Source: an uncultured Lachnospiraceae bacterium (GTDB lineage Bacteria > Bacillota > Clostridia > Lachnospirales > Lachnospiraceae). Taken from it: a DNA stretch of 64,000 nucleotides. This document shows positions 1-9,316 of this stretch, in pieces (the first letter of the stretch is position 1; every line of letters starts with the position of its first letter). Location of the stretch: assembly GCA_947626745.1 (NCBI GenBank), contig CANQTF010000009.1, positions 1 through 64,000 on the forward strand, given 5' to 3'. The position numbers and the translations under genes were made by a program. The notes under the pieces are model-generated. The model searched no databases, had not been told where the DNA came from, and saw nothing but the letters and a program-made list of their open reading frames with translations.

Positions 1-263
1 TCATTATACCTCAAGGAACCAATACTCTTTTTATTTATTTATTTTCTATCAACTGACAATATCTTTACTCCAACCGCACATTTTTCCATAAAAAGACGGA
101 CTCTTTTTTGGCTTTTTCAGGTAAAAAAACCGTTAAGTTGACGGGCTAAGCCGCATAAAACCGGGAAAGTTCTAAATACGCCCCTTAATTTGATGACATT
201 GGAAACTCCATAATATTGCGGTCGCATAAAACAATTTCAGCATTACATAATAATCCTTTATTT

Positions 264-374
264 CTATTTCAATTCCGTCCATAAAAAATCATTCTCTTTT
301 GAAGCCCATGCAAGCCAATTGTAATCATCGCGCAGATCACCCCACATCGTTAATGAAACGGTAAGGTTATCCAT
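264..374 (-). CDS. Small ORF, 36 aa, unknown function (MDNLTVSLTMWGDLRDDYNWLAWASKENDFLWTELK)
   Basis: Reverse-strand ATG preceded by AAAGGAG at good spacing, open to TAG; below the cutoff of the ORF track. Confidence 0.4.
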   Translation of the reverse strand: MDNLTVSLTMWGDLRDDYNWLAWASKENDFLWTELK

Positions 375-434
375 ATCGCATTTCTCCTTTACTCTGGATA
401 TAAAACTTTTATATCGTTTGAGAGCGTTTATCGC

Positions 435-1277
435 CTATCGCGGAAGATACTTTGCCGAAAGCATTTGAGATAATTCCTTCACGGAATCAAAGATCAGGTG
501 GGGCTGTACGTCCGACGTCTGCGCGTCCTCCAGCGACGCCTCGCCGCTCAGGACGAGAATGCTTTTCAGGCCGTTGTTCCTGCCTGCGGCAATATCCGTG
601 TAGAGCCTGTCGCCCACCATGGCGATGTGCTCCCGCGCCGTGTTCACCCGCGTGCAGAGATAGTCGATGATATCCCCGTTGGGCTTGCCGATGATGCGGT
701 CCGGATAGCGGAACGCCGAGGCATGGATAAAGGCGTGGATTGCTCCCGCGTCGGGGATAAATCCCGTCTCCGTCGGGCAGTTGTAGTCGGGGTGGGTCGC
801 CAGATAGGGAAGTCCGGCCCTGACATGGTCGCAGACACGGCACAGCTTCGCGTAATCGAGCGAAGTGTCGAAGGCTGTCACCACGACATCCGGATAGCTG
901 TCCTCCAACACGATACCGGCCTGTGTAAATTCTTCCCGCAGCATGTCATTACCGAGCAGGAATACCTTTGCGCCCGGAAAGTGTTTCTGCAGATACGCGA
1001 TCGTGGCCTGACCGGAGGTGACAATCTTGTCCTCCTCCACGTCCAGACCCATGCGGTGCAGCTTCTCCACATAGACGGCGGCATTCTTCGAGGAGTTGTT
1101 GGTCACGAACACATAGTTCCTTCCCGTCTCCTCTATCTTATGCAAAAACGCCGGCGCGCCGTCGATCCATCTCTCCCCGAGATAGACCGTGCCGTCCATG
1201 TCCAGCGCAAAACAGCGGATCTCCTGCAATATATCGTTTTCGTCGTGATTGACGGGCGGTAAGGTTTTCTGTTTCAT
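435..1277 (-). CDS. HAD-IIA family phosphatase (NagD/AraL-like)
   Basis: FALDMDGTVYLG, VTNNSS, GKPNGDIIDYL and MVGDRLYTDI HAD motifs. Confidence 0.9.
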   Translation of the reverse strand: MKQKTLPPVNHDENDILQEIRCFALDMDGTVYLGERWIDGAPAFLHKIEETGRNYVFVTNNSSKNAAVYVEKLHRMGLDVEEDKIVTSGQATIAYLQKHFPGAKVFLLGNDMLREEFTQAGIVLEDSYPDVVVTAFDTSLDYAKLCRVCDHVRAGLPYLATHPDYNCPTETGFIPDAGAIHAFIHASAFRYPDRIIGKPNGDIIDYLCTRVNTAREHIAMVGDRLYTDIAAGRNNGLKSILVLSGEASLEDAQTSDVQPHLIFDSVKELSQMLSAKYLPR

Positions 1278-1393
1278 CTCTTTCTCATCATCGCGGGTGA
1301 TTTCTTATATTTGCAAGCTGCAGATTCCGCGCCTGTTCCCGCAGGTCTATTATACCCAAAATCAAACCGCAGGGCAACGGATAAATCATCCTT

Positions 1394-2452
1394 TCAGTTT
1401 GTAGTTACTTGCGCATCAAAAATCTCGCTGGATAGTTCTAAATATTCATCATAAGTTATTTCGGTTCCATTTAAGTAATATTTTTCTGGGCCCTCTACAT
1501 TATCTTCATCAATAAGTTCTTCATTGAAATTCATTTCTTCAACTAAATTATCTGCTCCTTCAAATAATTCCATATGGTATGACTCATATCCTTGATGCAT
1601 TCTGTTGCTATACAAAATCCATATAGCTCCCCTGAAATAGGTATATGAAAGAGTGAAACCATAGCCTTCTCCTGCGGCAAATCCATATACCTGACCATCC
1701 CGCGCGTCAAGATATATCCCGCCGTAAGGCCCATTCAGAATCAGTTCGTTTTCTCCGTCGTTGTCAAGATCGATTTTCTCTCCGACAGAATATGCATCCC
1801 ATTCTTCAGAATCCATATTTAAATCAGTGATATAAAATGTCGATGTCGAATCCGTAGGATCAACTGCATTGATTGAACCACTGATAAATAAATCAAGCAG
1901 TTCATCTGCTTTCATTTCTGACTGTTCTTCCGGCGCACCATCCGCAAAAGAATAGACGTCCACATCCAAGAACTCATTAGCATCCGAGATAACCGTCATT
2001 TCTGCCTTATCGTCAATGACAGAGATATCTGCCACCACATCATGAGGGGCTTCGCTGGTAAAACGAAGCTTGTCCCCTTCCCAAACCGCTGTGCCACGCA
2101 ATGTACCGGCGCGATATATGCCGATTTCTACCACATAGGTCCCATCCTCCTGCAAAGCAAGCGTTAAATCGCTGTAAACCTCCGAGGTCCCCTGTTTATC
2201 GGTATAAATGCCAGAGACATCCGCCTTCTCTGCAGACTCTGTATCCGCCGTCTGCACTTGATTCTCCTTTTGTTCTTGCTCTTCATCCACAGGTAACTCT
2301 TGCTCTGTTGCACCGGATTTCTGTAAGGTTGTCTCTTGCGTCTGAGTTGCTTTCTGTGTCCGTATCGGCTGCCCACCATTCCCATCAGGCGTACAGGCCG
2401 TAAGGGAAAACATAAGACAACCCACAAGTAAAATGTCTAATCTTTTTTTCAT
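1394..2452 (-). CDS. Predicted lipoprotein, unknown function
   Basis: Signal peptide with lipobox-like LTAC, then a low-complexity Q/E/T linker. Confidence 0.75.
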   Translation of the reverse strand: MKKRLDILLVGCLMFSLTACTPDGNGGQPIRTQKATQTQETTLQKSGATEQELPVDEEQEQKENQVQTADTESAEKADVSGIYTDKQGTSEVYSDLTLALQEDGTYVVEIGIYRAGTLRGTAVWEGDKLRFTSEAPHDVVADISVIDDKAEMTVISDANEFLDVDVYSFADGAPEEQSEMKADELLDLFISGSINAVDPTDSTSTFYITDLNMDSEEWDAYSVGEKIDLDNDGENELILNGPYGGIYLDARDGQVYGFAAGEGYGFTLSYTYFRGAIWILYSNRMHQGYESYHMELFEGADNLVEEMNFNEELIDEDNVEGPEKYYLNGTEITYDEYLELSSEIFDAQVTTN

Positions 2453-2552
2453 AATGATATATTGCCTCCTGTTATAACTCCGCTTTCGTTAACTATCGGT
2501 AATCTCCATTATAGGCGCGGAAGAAGAATAAAGCAATTCACCAGTTTGCAGT

Positions 2553-2777
2553 ATGATTAAATTTGATAAGCTTTTCCGAACCTTGAAGGAAAACGGGATA
2601 AGCCAGTACAGCCTATATACCCGCTATGGCATAAGCAGGTCGCAGATACAGCGGCTCAAAACCAATCAGTCCGTCACCACGCATACGCTGAATATGATAC
2701 TGAACATCTTGGGCGACGGCTTCACGCTTGATGACATCGCGGAATTTACACCCGATGAAAAGGAAAAGGTAAAATAA
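2553..2777 (+). CDS. Small XRE-type helix-turn-helix protein
   Basis: SQYSLYTRYGISRSQIQRLKTNQSVTTHTLNMIL HTH pattern. Confidence 0.8.
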   Translation: MIKFDKLFRTLKENGISQYSLYTRYGISRSQIQRLKTNQSVTTHTLNMILNILGDGFTLDDIAEFTPDEKEKVK

Positions 2778-2881
2778 ACCGACAAAATGGACGTTTTCAC
2801 CCGAAAGTATTTACCGCGCTGCCGAAATCGTGTAAAATAATCACAGTAAAAACTGCGAAAAGAAAGCGAGGTCTTCCGGCC

Positions 2882-3643
2882 ATGAAAGAACAACTGTACA
2901 CGATCCCGTTGAATGACGCCATGAACGCAGAAGACGAATGTCCGTTCTGCTTTATCGAGCGGAATGTGGAGCAGGATCTGTTAGACTTCGTGCTCGGCTC
3001 CGGTTCTTCCTACATGGAGAGCGATATCCGCGAGCAGACCGATCTGGCGGGATTCTGCCGGGACCATTTCAAGAAGATGTTCGACTACGGCAACACGCTC
3101 GGCAACGCATGGATCTTAAAGACCCACTACATGCAGATCAACCGCGAGCTGCAGGAGCAGTGCCGGAATTTCAAGCCCGGCAGGACTTCGCTGAAAGATA
3201 AGTTCAGGAAACAGACCGAGCGCCAGAATCCCATCGGCATATGGGTGGAGAAAAAAGAGCAGTCGTGCTATATCTGCAAGCGCTATGCAGACACCTACGA
3301 GCGCTATCTGGATACCTTCTTCGTCATGTACAAGCGCGACCCGGCATTCCGCGACAAGGTAAAGAACAGCAAGGGCTTCTGTCTGCATCACTTCGGCGAT
3401 CTGTGCGAGGCCGCCGACAGCCGCTTAAACGACAAGGAAAAGGCGGCGTTCTACGATATGGTGCTGCCGCTTATGGAGCAGAATATGGCGCGGCTCGCCG
3501 AAGACGTGTCATGGCTGGTGGAGAAATTCGACTACCGCAATAAGGACGCCGACTGGAAAAATTCCAAGGACGCGATCCAGCGCGGCATGCAGAAGCTGAA
3601 AGGCGGTTATCCGGCTGACCCGCCCTACAAAATGAACAAATAG
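2882..3643 (+). CDS. DUF6062-like cysteine-containing protein
   Basis: CPFCFIER and SCYICKRY motifs; overall resemblance to the DUF6062 family (recall, not searched). Confidence 0.65.
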   Translation: MKEQLYTIPLNDAMNAEDECPFCFIERNVEQDLLDFVLGSGSSYMESDIREQTDLAGFCRDHFKKMFDYGNTLGNAWILKTHYMQINRELQEQCRNFKPGRTSLKDKFRKQTERQNPIGIWVEKKEQSCYICKRYADTYERYLDTFFVMYKRDPAFRDKVKNSKGFCLHHFGDLCEAADSRLNDKEKAAFYDMVLPLMEQNMARLAEDVSWLVEKFDYRNKDADWKNSKDAIQRGMQKLKGGYPADPPYKMNK

Positions 3644-3662
3644 ACGGGCACGGCCCGATATG

Positions 3663-3696
3663 AAAAATGACACCGGCTCTGTCCGATGTCATTTTT
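3663..3696. terminator. Bidirectional intrinsic terminator
   Basis: AAAAATGACA...TGTCATTTTT stem between convergent genes. Confidence 0.8.
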
Positions 3697-3757
3697 ATCT
3701 GCCGGAAATCGTCCGTGCAGCCATATGTTCACACTGTCTGCGATCCGCCTTGTCCGC

Positions 3758-4144
3758 TTACATAGCGTCCATAGAGCCGTCGTGGTCGTCGTCAAAGAAC
3801 TCCTCCACCTTGACTTCCGCTGTGTCCGCGGCTTTCTTGACGGTATCCGCCGCTTTCCCTGCGGTCTCTTTCACGGCTCCCACGACCTTGTCCGTCGCTT
3901 CCGCCTTCGCCGCGTCAAGCCCTTCCTTGAACTCTCCCGCCTTCTCCAAGCCGAGATCGACATAGTTGCGGTCGGTCTCCTTCGGCGCCTCATCGTCCAG
4001 ATCATCGTCAAAGTTATCGAAATCGTCGTCCTCAAAATCATCGTCCACAGAACGATCCCTGCCCTGCAGATAATAGTATGCTCCTGCCGCCGCCGCGCCG
4101 AGCACTGCCGTCACCATCAGAAATTTACCGAATTTTTTTGCCAT
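3758..4144 (-). CDS. Short membrane-anchored acidic protein
   Basis: N-terminal TM (FLMVTAVLGAAAAGAYYYL), acidic stretch, then amphipathic Ala/Lys/Glu helix. Confidence 0.6.
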   Translation of the reverse strand: MAKKFGKFLMVTAVLGAAAAGAYYYLQGRDRSVDDDFEDDDFDNFDDDLDDEAPKETDRNYVDLGLEKAGEFKEGLDAAKAEATDKVVGAVKETAGKAADTVKKAADTAEVKVEEFFDDDHDGSMDAM

Positions 4145-4420
4145 GAGGGGTCTCCTTTCACCGACTCTTTGTTATAACAATATACTAATACTATTTTACC
4201 AAATTGAAAAGGGAATATGTACAAAAAAATATCTTTTTTTCCTCGGATACAATATCTTGTGGCATAAAAATTTTTGGAAACTAGTTTATGCCAAAACATT
4301 GAATCGACTCTTTTTTTGTGATATATTAAAATTCGACTCACAAAGTCAATATGCGGCGGATCACGTCCGGATCCATGCGATCCCGTATACGCGCCGAAGC
4401 AAAAACGAACAGGAACTGCC

Positions 4421-5026
4421 ATGAACGATAAATTTTTTGATCTGAAAAAAGAAAAACAGGACCGCATGATCAACGCCGCGCTGAAAGTATTCGCCGCAAA
4501 CGGATACAGACACGCCAGCACCGACGACATTGTGGCCGAGGCCGGCATCAGCAAAGGGCTTTTATTCCATTATTTCGGGAACAAGATCGGCCTTTACGCC
4601 TTTCTGTACGACTACAGCGTCCGCTTCATGAAACTGGAATTGACTACCGGAGTCTCTTCCACCGCGAACGACTATTTCGAGATCCGCAAGCAGATCGAGT
4701 TTGCCAAGATGCAGGTGCTGAAGAATTATCCGCATATGCAGCGGTTTCTGGAACGCTGCGCTTCGGAGAACGTCAGCGAGGCGCTCGCAGCCATCGGGCC
4801 GCAGCGCGACACGATCCGGGAACTGTACAGCGATCTGAAGGGCCGGGCCGACCGCAGTCTTTTCTTAGACAACGTCTCCTTCGAGAAGCTGGATGCCATG
4901 TTGGATTACACGATCAGCGGAATCATGGCGGCGCACGCCGAAGAGCCGTCCTTCCGGCCGGAAGCGCTCTACGAGGAAGCCGTCTCCTACCTCGATATGA
5001 TGCGGGAGATCTCCTATCGGAAATAG
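4421..5026 (+). CDS. TetR/AcrR family transcriptional regulator
   Basis: N-terminal HTH RMINAALKVFAANGYRHASTDDIVAEAGISKGLLFHYFGNK. Confidence 0.92.
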   Translation: MNDKFFDLKKEKQDRMINAALKVFAANGYRHASTDDIVAEAGISKGLLFHYFGNKIGLYAFLYDYSVRFMKLELTTGVSSTANDYFEIRKQIEFAKMQVLKNYPHMQRFLERCASENVSEALAAIGPQRDTIRELYSDLKGRADRSLFLDNVSFEKLDAMLDYTISGIMAAHAEEPSFRPEALYEEAVSYLDMMREISYRK

Positions 5027-5032
5027 AGAGAC

Positions 5033-5064
5033 AAAAGGTCTGCACATACGCGCAGACCTTTTTT
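5033..5064. terminator. Bidirectional intrinsic terminator
   Basis: aaaaggtctgc...gcagacctttttt between convergent TetR and MocR genes. Confidence 0.85.
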
Positions 5065-6553
5065 AACGCTGTGTCTTGGCATCGGCTCTCCTGCCGTTTC
5101 GCCGCACCGCCCACGCATCCTTCAACAATGCGATCCCTTCCCGGATCTGCTGCGCCGTAAGTCCTCCGTATCCCAAAATCAGCATCGCCGGCTCTCCCGT
5201 TGTCCGGCTTCCGTCGGCATTTCCGGACACGCCGTTTTCCGGGCCTCCCATTCTGAAATCACTCATTTTATAAACCTTCACATCGACCCCGGCCGCCAGG
5301 CTTACCAGTTCTTCCTCGCTGCGCCCGCACCTGTCCCGCAGGATCACATGCAGACCTGCGTTACTGCCGGATATCTCGAAGGTTTCTTCAAACTCCCTCA
5401 GCTCGTCAAGCAGCAGATCATGCTTTTCCCGATAGCGCTTGCGCATCTTATTCAGATACCGCTCAAAACAGCCGTCCCCGATAAACTCGTTCAGGATCGT
5501 CTGGTCTATCCTCGACACCGTGGAGGAATAGAAGCCGCACGCGCTCCTATACCGCGCAAGGAGCGGGTAAGGCAGCACCATATAGCTGACGCGGATCGCC
5601 GGGGCGATCGCCTTGGAGAACGTGCCGATATAGACCACTTTTCCCTCCGCGTCGGACGCCTGCAGCGACGGGAGCGGCTTTCCTTTGTAGCGGAACTCGC
5701 TGTCGTAATCGTCTTCGATCAGATAGCGGTCGGGCTTTTCCGCCGCCCATCTGAGCAACTCCATGCGTCTGCCGATCGGCATGGAAACACCCGTCGGATA
5801 CTGGTGCGACGGCATCACGTACGCCACCTGCGCGTCGGTCTTGCGCAGACAGTCCACGCGCATGCCGCTCTCGTCCATCGGCACAAGTAAGACCGGGTAG
5901 GCGCAGGACTGAAAGATCCGGTAGGCCCGCACATAGGTGGGATTCTCCATCGCCACGCGGATATGCCGCCCCAGTATTTTCTCCAGCAAAAGAAGCAGGT
6001 AATCGTTCCCTGCCCCCACAATGATCTGTTCCGGCTCGCAGTTTACGCCGCGCGACCCGTGCAGATAACGGCAGATCGTCGTGCGCAGCTGCAGATCGCC
6101 CTGCGGCTCGCCCAGAGAGAACATCTCGCTGTTGGCGTCAACGAGAATGCTCTTGGTGATCTTTTTCCATGTGGCATAGGGAAAATAACGCATGTCAATG
6201 GCATTGGGCGAGAAATCATAGCGCGCGGCGCGCCGCTCTTCACGGCCGTGCGTCTCAGCCGCCTCCCCCTTTGCCGGCGCGTCTATCACATACAGCTCTT
6301 CAAACGCGCTGACGAAATACCCCCTGCGCGGTCTGGCCTCCACATACCCTTCCGTCACGAGCTGGTCGTAGGCCATATCCACCGTTGTCCTCGACACCTG
6401 CAGATATTCCGCCAAAAAACGAGTCGAGGGCAGCTTCTCGTTTTGCAGAAGATGCCCTGACCTTATCTCGTTCCTGATATATTCATAGATCTGTTCATAC
6501 AGCGTTTTTGTGTTTTCCGGCTGCAGCCGGATATGGATCGGTAGCTCTTTCAT
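5063..6553 (-). CDS. MocR/PdxR-type regulator: GntR wHTH fused to an aminotransferase fold
   Basis: N-terminal GntR HTH (LPSTRFLAEYLQVSRTTVDMAYDQL) plus PLP site region (YIGTFSKAIAPAIRVSYMVLP). Confidence 0.9.
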   Translation of the reverse strand: MKELPIHIRLQPENTKTLYEQIYEYIRNEIRSGHLLQNEKLPSTRFLAEYLQVSRTTVDMAYDQLVTEGYVEARPRRGYFVSAFEELYVIDAPAKGEAAETHGREERRAARYDFSPNAIDMRYFPYATWKKITKSILVDANSEMFSLGEPQGDLQLRTTICRYLHGSRGVNCEPEQIIVGAGNDYLLLLLEKILGRHIRVAMENPTYVRAYRIFQSCAYPVLLVPMDESGMRVDCLRKTDAQVAYVMPSHQYPTGVSMPIGRRMELLRWAAEKPDRYLIEDDYDSEFRYKGKPLPSLQASDAEGKVVYIGTFSKAIAPAIRVSYMVLPYPLLARYRSACGFYSSTVSRIDQTILNEFIGDGCFERYLNKMRKRYREKHDLLLDELREFEETFEISGSNAGLHVILRDRCGRSEEELVSLAAGVDVKVYKMSDFRMGGPENGVSGNADGSRTTGEPAMLILGYGGLTAQQIREGIALLKDAWAVRRNGRRADAKTQR

Positions 6554-6571
6554 GGATTCCCCGACTGCCGC

Positions 6572-7456
6572 TTATTTCTTGGCGGCATTCTTCTCTTTGA
6601 TCTTCTGCATCAGCATATCCTTGATATCCCTCGCCTTATCCTTCATGCGCGGATTCGCCGTACTGGACTGCAGGATGCCTTGGATCAGACGGCTGGAAAG
6701 ATCGTACTGGTCAAAGCGCATCGCGGTGACGGCGATCACATAATCCACCGTCGGCTCATCCATGCCGCACATCGGGAAACTCTCGGTCTGTCTCGCAGCC
6801 AAAAATCCCTCCAGCGCATTCCGCAGGAACTCATTCTCTTCGTCCTCGCACTGCTTCTTCTGCGCCGCGTAATCCGGGAGATTCTTGTCAAGATGCTCCG
6901 CCTTGCCGCGCAAGAGCCATGCGGTCTTCAGGCAGATGTATGCCTTCTCGCTCGCCCGCGTCTGTTTTACGATCGCGTTCACGAGGGTCAGCTTATAACG
7001 CTCCAGCGCCTCGTCGTATGTATAGATCTCTTTCTCCTGCTTCTGCGGTTTGAAGGTCGAGGTGATCTTCTCCCTGATATTCTTCGCCTGCGGTGAAGTG
7101 ACGTACTTGAAGAAACGGCTCAGCGCCGCATAGCCGCAATCCGGACACATGATCACATCGTATTTCAGCAGATCGATCTGCTCATAGCGCGGCCTGAGAT
7201 CCAGATCGCTTCCCGCCAGCTTCGCTTTGCCGATCTTGACCGTCCTTGCCTTGAACTCTTTATCACAGATCGGACACGTAAATGATTTGTCAAAAAGGAA
7301 ATCCTGCTCCTGTACGACGGGTGCGGCCGCCTTGCCGCCTTCCGCTCCCTTATCCGCTTTCTTCTGGCTCTCATACAGATCCATATTCTCCAGATTGCCT
7401 AATCCAAACTGCTCTAATCCTGACAATAATCCTGCCATCGTGCTTCCTCCAATCAT
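6572..7456 (-). CDS. DUF2225 family protein
   Basis: Zn-ribbon-like CPICDKEF...CPDCGYAAL, DLDLRPRYEQIDLLKYDV. Confidence 0.8.
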   Translation of the reverse strand: MIGGSTMAGLLSGLEQFGLGNLENMDLYESQKKADKGAEGGKAAAPVVQEQDFLFDKSFTCPICDKEFKARTVKIGKAKLAGSDLDLRPRYEQIDLLKYDVIMCPDCGYAALSRFFKYVTSPQAKNIREKITSTFKPQKQEKEIYTYDEALERYKLTLVNAIVKQTRASEKAYICLKTAWLLRGKAEHLDKNLPDYAAQKKQCEDEENEFLRNALEGFLAARQTESFPMCGMDEPTVDYVIAVTAMRFDQYDLSSRLIQGILQSSTANPRMKDKARDIKDMLMQKIKEKNAAKK

Positions 7457-7493
7457 AGCTTGCGCTATTCATATCTTTTATTCTCTCACAAAT

Positions 7494-9197
7494 TTACTGT
7501 TTCGGCAAGACAAAAGAACTCTTCAACGAAACAATTCTGTTGAACACGAGTGCGTCCGGCTTGGAATCCTTGCTGTCCACACAGAAAAATCCCTGTCTGA
7601 CGAACTGGAATCTGTCGTACGCGCCCGCCCCGTTGACGGAGGGCTCGATGCGGCATTCGCGCATGACCGTCAGCGAATGCGGATTCAGATTCAGACTGCC
7701 GTCCTCATTGTACACGCCCTTCTCCTCGTCGATGATATTCTCGTACAGACGGACCTCCGCGCTGACCGCGTCCGCCGCGGAGACCCAGTGGATCGTCCCC
7801 TTGACCTTGCGGCCGTCTGGGCTGTTGCCGCCCTTGGACGCCGGATCGTAAGTGCAGTGTACCACCGTCACCCTGCCGGCATCGTCTTTCTCATAACCGA
7901 CGCACTTCACGAAGTAAGCGCCCATCAGGCGTACCTCGTTGCCCGGAAAGAGCCTGAAATACTTCTTCGGAGGCTCTTCCATAAAGTCCTCCCTGTCTAT
8001 ATACAGTTCCCGCGAAAAAGGCACTTCCCGTTTGCCGAGCGCCTCGTTCTCCGGATTGTTGACGATCGCAAGCCACTCCGTCTGCCCTTCGGGGTAATTG
8101 TCGATGACCAGCTTGACCGGATCGATCACCGCCATGATGCGCGGACATTTCATCTTGAGGTCTTCCCTGATACAGTATTCCAACATGGAGTACTCCGCAG
8201 AGGAGTTTGCCTTGGACACGCCGCACAGCTCCACGAACATTTTGATAGATTCCGGCGTGAAACCGCGTCTTCTGAGCGCCGCCACCGATACGAGACGGGG
8301 ATCGTCCCAGCCGTCCACAATGCCGTCCTCCACCAGCTTCTTGATATACCGCTTTCCGGTGACTACATTGGTCAAATACATCTTCGCAAATTCGATCTGC
8401 TTCGGCGGATGCGGGTATTCCAGCTCCTCCACCACCCAGTTATAGAGCGGCCTGTGATCCTCGAACTCCAGCGTACAGATAGAGTGTGTGATCCCCTCAA
8501 TGGCATCTTCAATGGGGTGCGCGTAATCGTACATCGGATAGATGCACCACTTGTCCTTCGTGTTCTGATGTGACAGATGCGCCACACGGTACAGGATCGG
8601 GTCGCGCATATTGATATTCGGCGACGCCATGTCGATCTTCGCGCGCAGGGTCTTCTCCCCGTCGGCATACCGGCCCTCCTTCATCTCCTCGAACAGTCTG
8701 AGATTCTCCTCCACGCTCCTGTCCCGGTTGGGGTCGTCGGTGCCCGGCTCGGTCAGCGTCCCGCGGTATTCGCGCATCTGTTCCGCCGTCAGGTCCGACA
8801 CGTACGCTTTGCCCTTCTTGATCAGCTTCACCGCGCCCTCGTACATCTGATCGAAGTAGTCCGAAGCGAAGAAGAGCCTGTCCTCGAAATCCGCGCCGAG
8901 CCATTTGACATCTTCCTTGATAGACTCCACGAACTCGCTCTTCTCCTTCGTCGGGTTCGTATCGTCAAAGCGAAGATTGAACTTGCCGCCGTACTGTTTC
9001 GCCAGCCCGAAATTCAGCAGTATGCTCTTGGCATGTCCGATATGCAGATAGCCGTTGGGTTCGGGCGGAAACCGCGTATGCACCGTGTCATAGACGCCCT
9101 CCGCCAGATCCTTGTCGATGATCTGCTCAATGAAATTTCTGGAGACGGCTTCTTTTTCCGTCGTTTCTTCCGCTGTAATCTTGTCGTTCTCGCTCAT
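7494..9197 (-). CDS. glnS: Glutamine--tRNA ligase
   Basis: [17 protein letters not shown] signature; full-length class I GlnRS. Confidence 0.95.
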   Translation of the reverse strand: MSENDKITAEETTEKEAVSRNFIEQIIDKDLAEGVYDTVHTRFPPEPNGYLHIGHAKSILLNFGLAKQYGGKFNLRFDDTNPTKEKSEFVESIKEDVKWLGADFEDRLFFASDYFDQMYEGAVKLIKKGKAYVSDLTAEQMREYRGTLTEPGTDDPNRDRSVEENLRLFEEMKEGRYADGEKTLRAKIDMASPNINMRDPILYRVAHLSHQNTKDKWCIYPMYDYAHPIEDAIEGITHSICTLEFEDHRPLYNWVVEELEYPHPPKQIEFAKMYLTNVVTGKRYIKKLVEDGIVDGWDDPRLVSVAALRRRGFTPESIKMFVELCGVSKANSSAEYSMLEYCIREDLKMKCPRIMAVIDPVKLVIDNYPEGQTEWLAIVNNPENEALGKREVPFSRELYIDREDFMEEPPKKYFRLFPGNEVRLMGAYFVKCVGYEKDDAGRVTVVHCTYDPASKGGNSPDGRKVKGTIHWVSAADAVSAEVRLYENIIDEEKGVYNEDGSLNLNPHSLTVMRECRIEPSVNGAGAYDRFQFVRQGFFCVDSKDSKPDALVFNRIVSLKSSFVLPKQ

Positions 9198-9316
9198 GGT
9201 TCCATGCTCCTTCGGACCCTGTCCGTAGTCCTGATCTGCTAAGACCCGCCTGTCTGCCGAGTCTGCGTCTATTGTACCATAGGAATTTTAAAATAGGAAG
9301 ACCGAATATCCGTATA

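Noticed and set aside
120-220. Possible insertion-sequence end (gttaagttgacgggctaagccgcataaaaccgggaaag)
   Set aside because: Reminiscent of transposon ends, but no transposase, paired inverted repeat or target duplication could be demonstrated.
7227-8573. 448-aa plus-strand ORF
   Set aside because: Antisense to glnS/DUF2225; no domain evidence.
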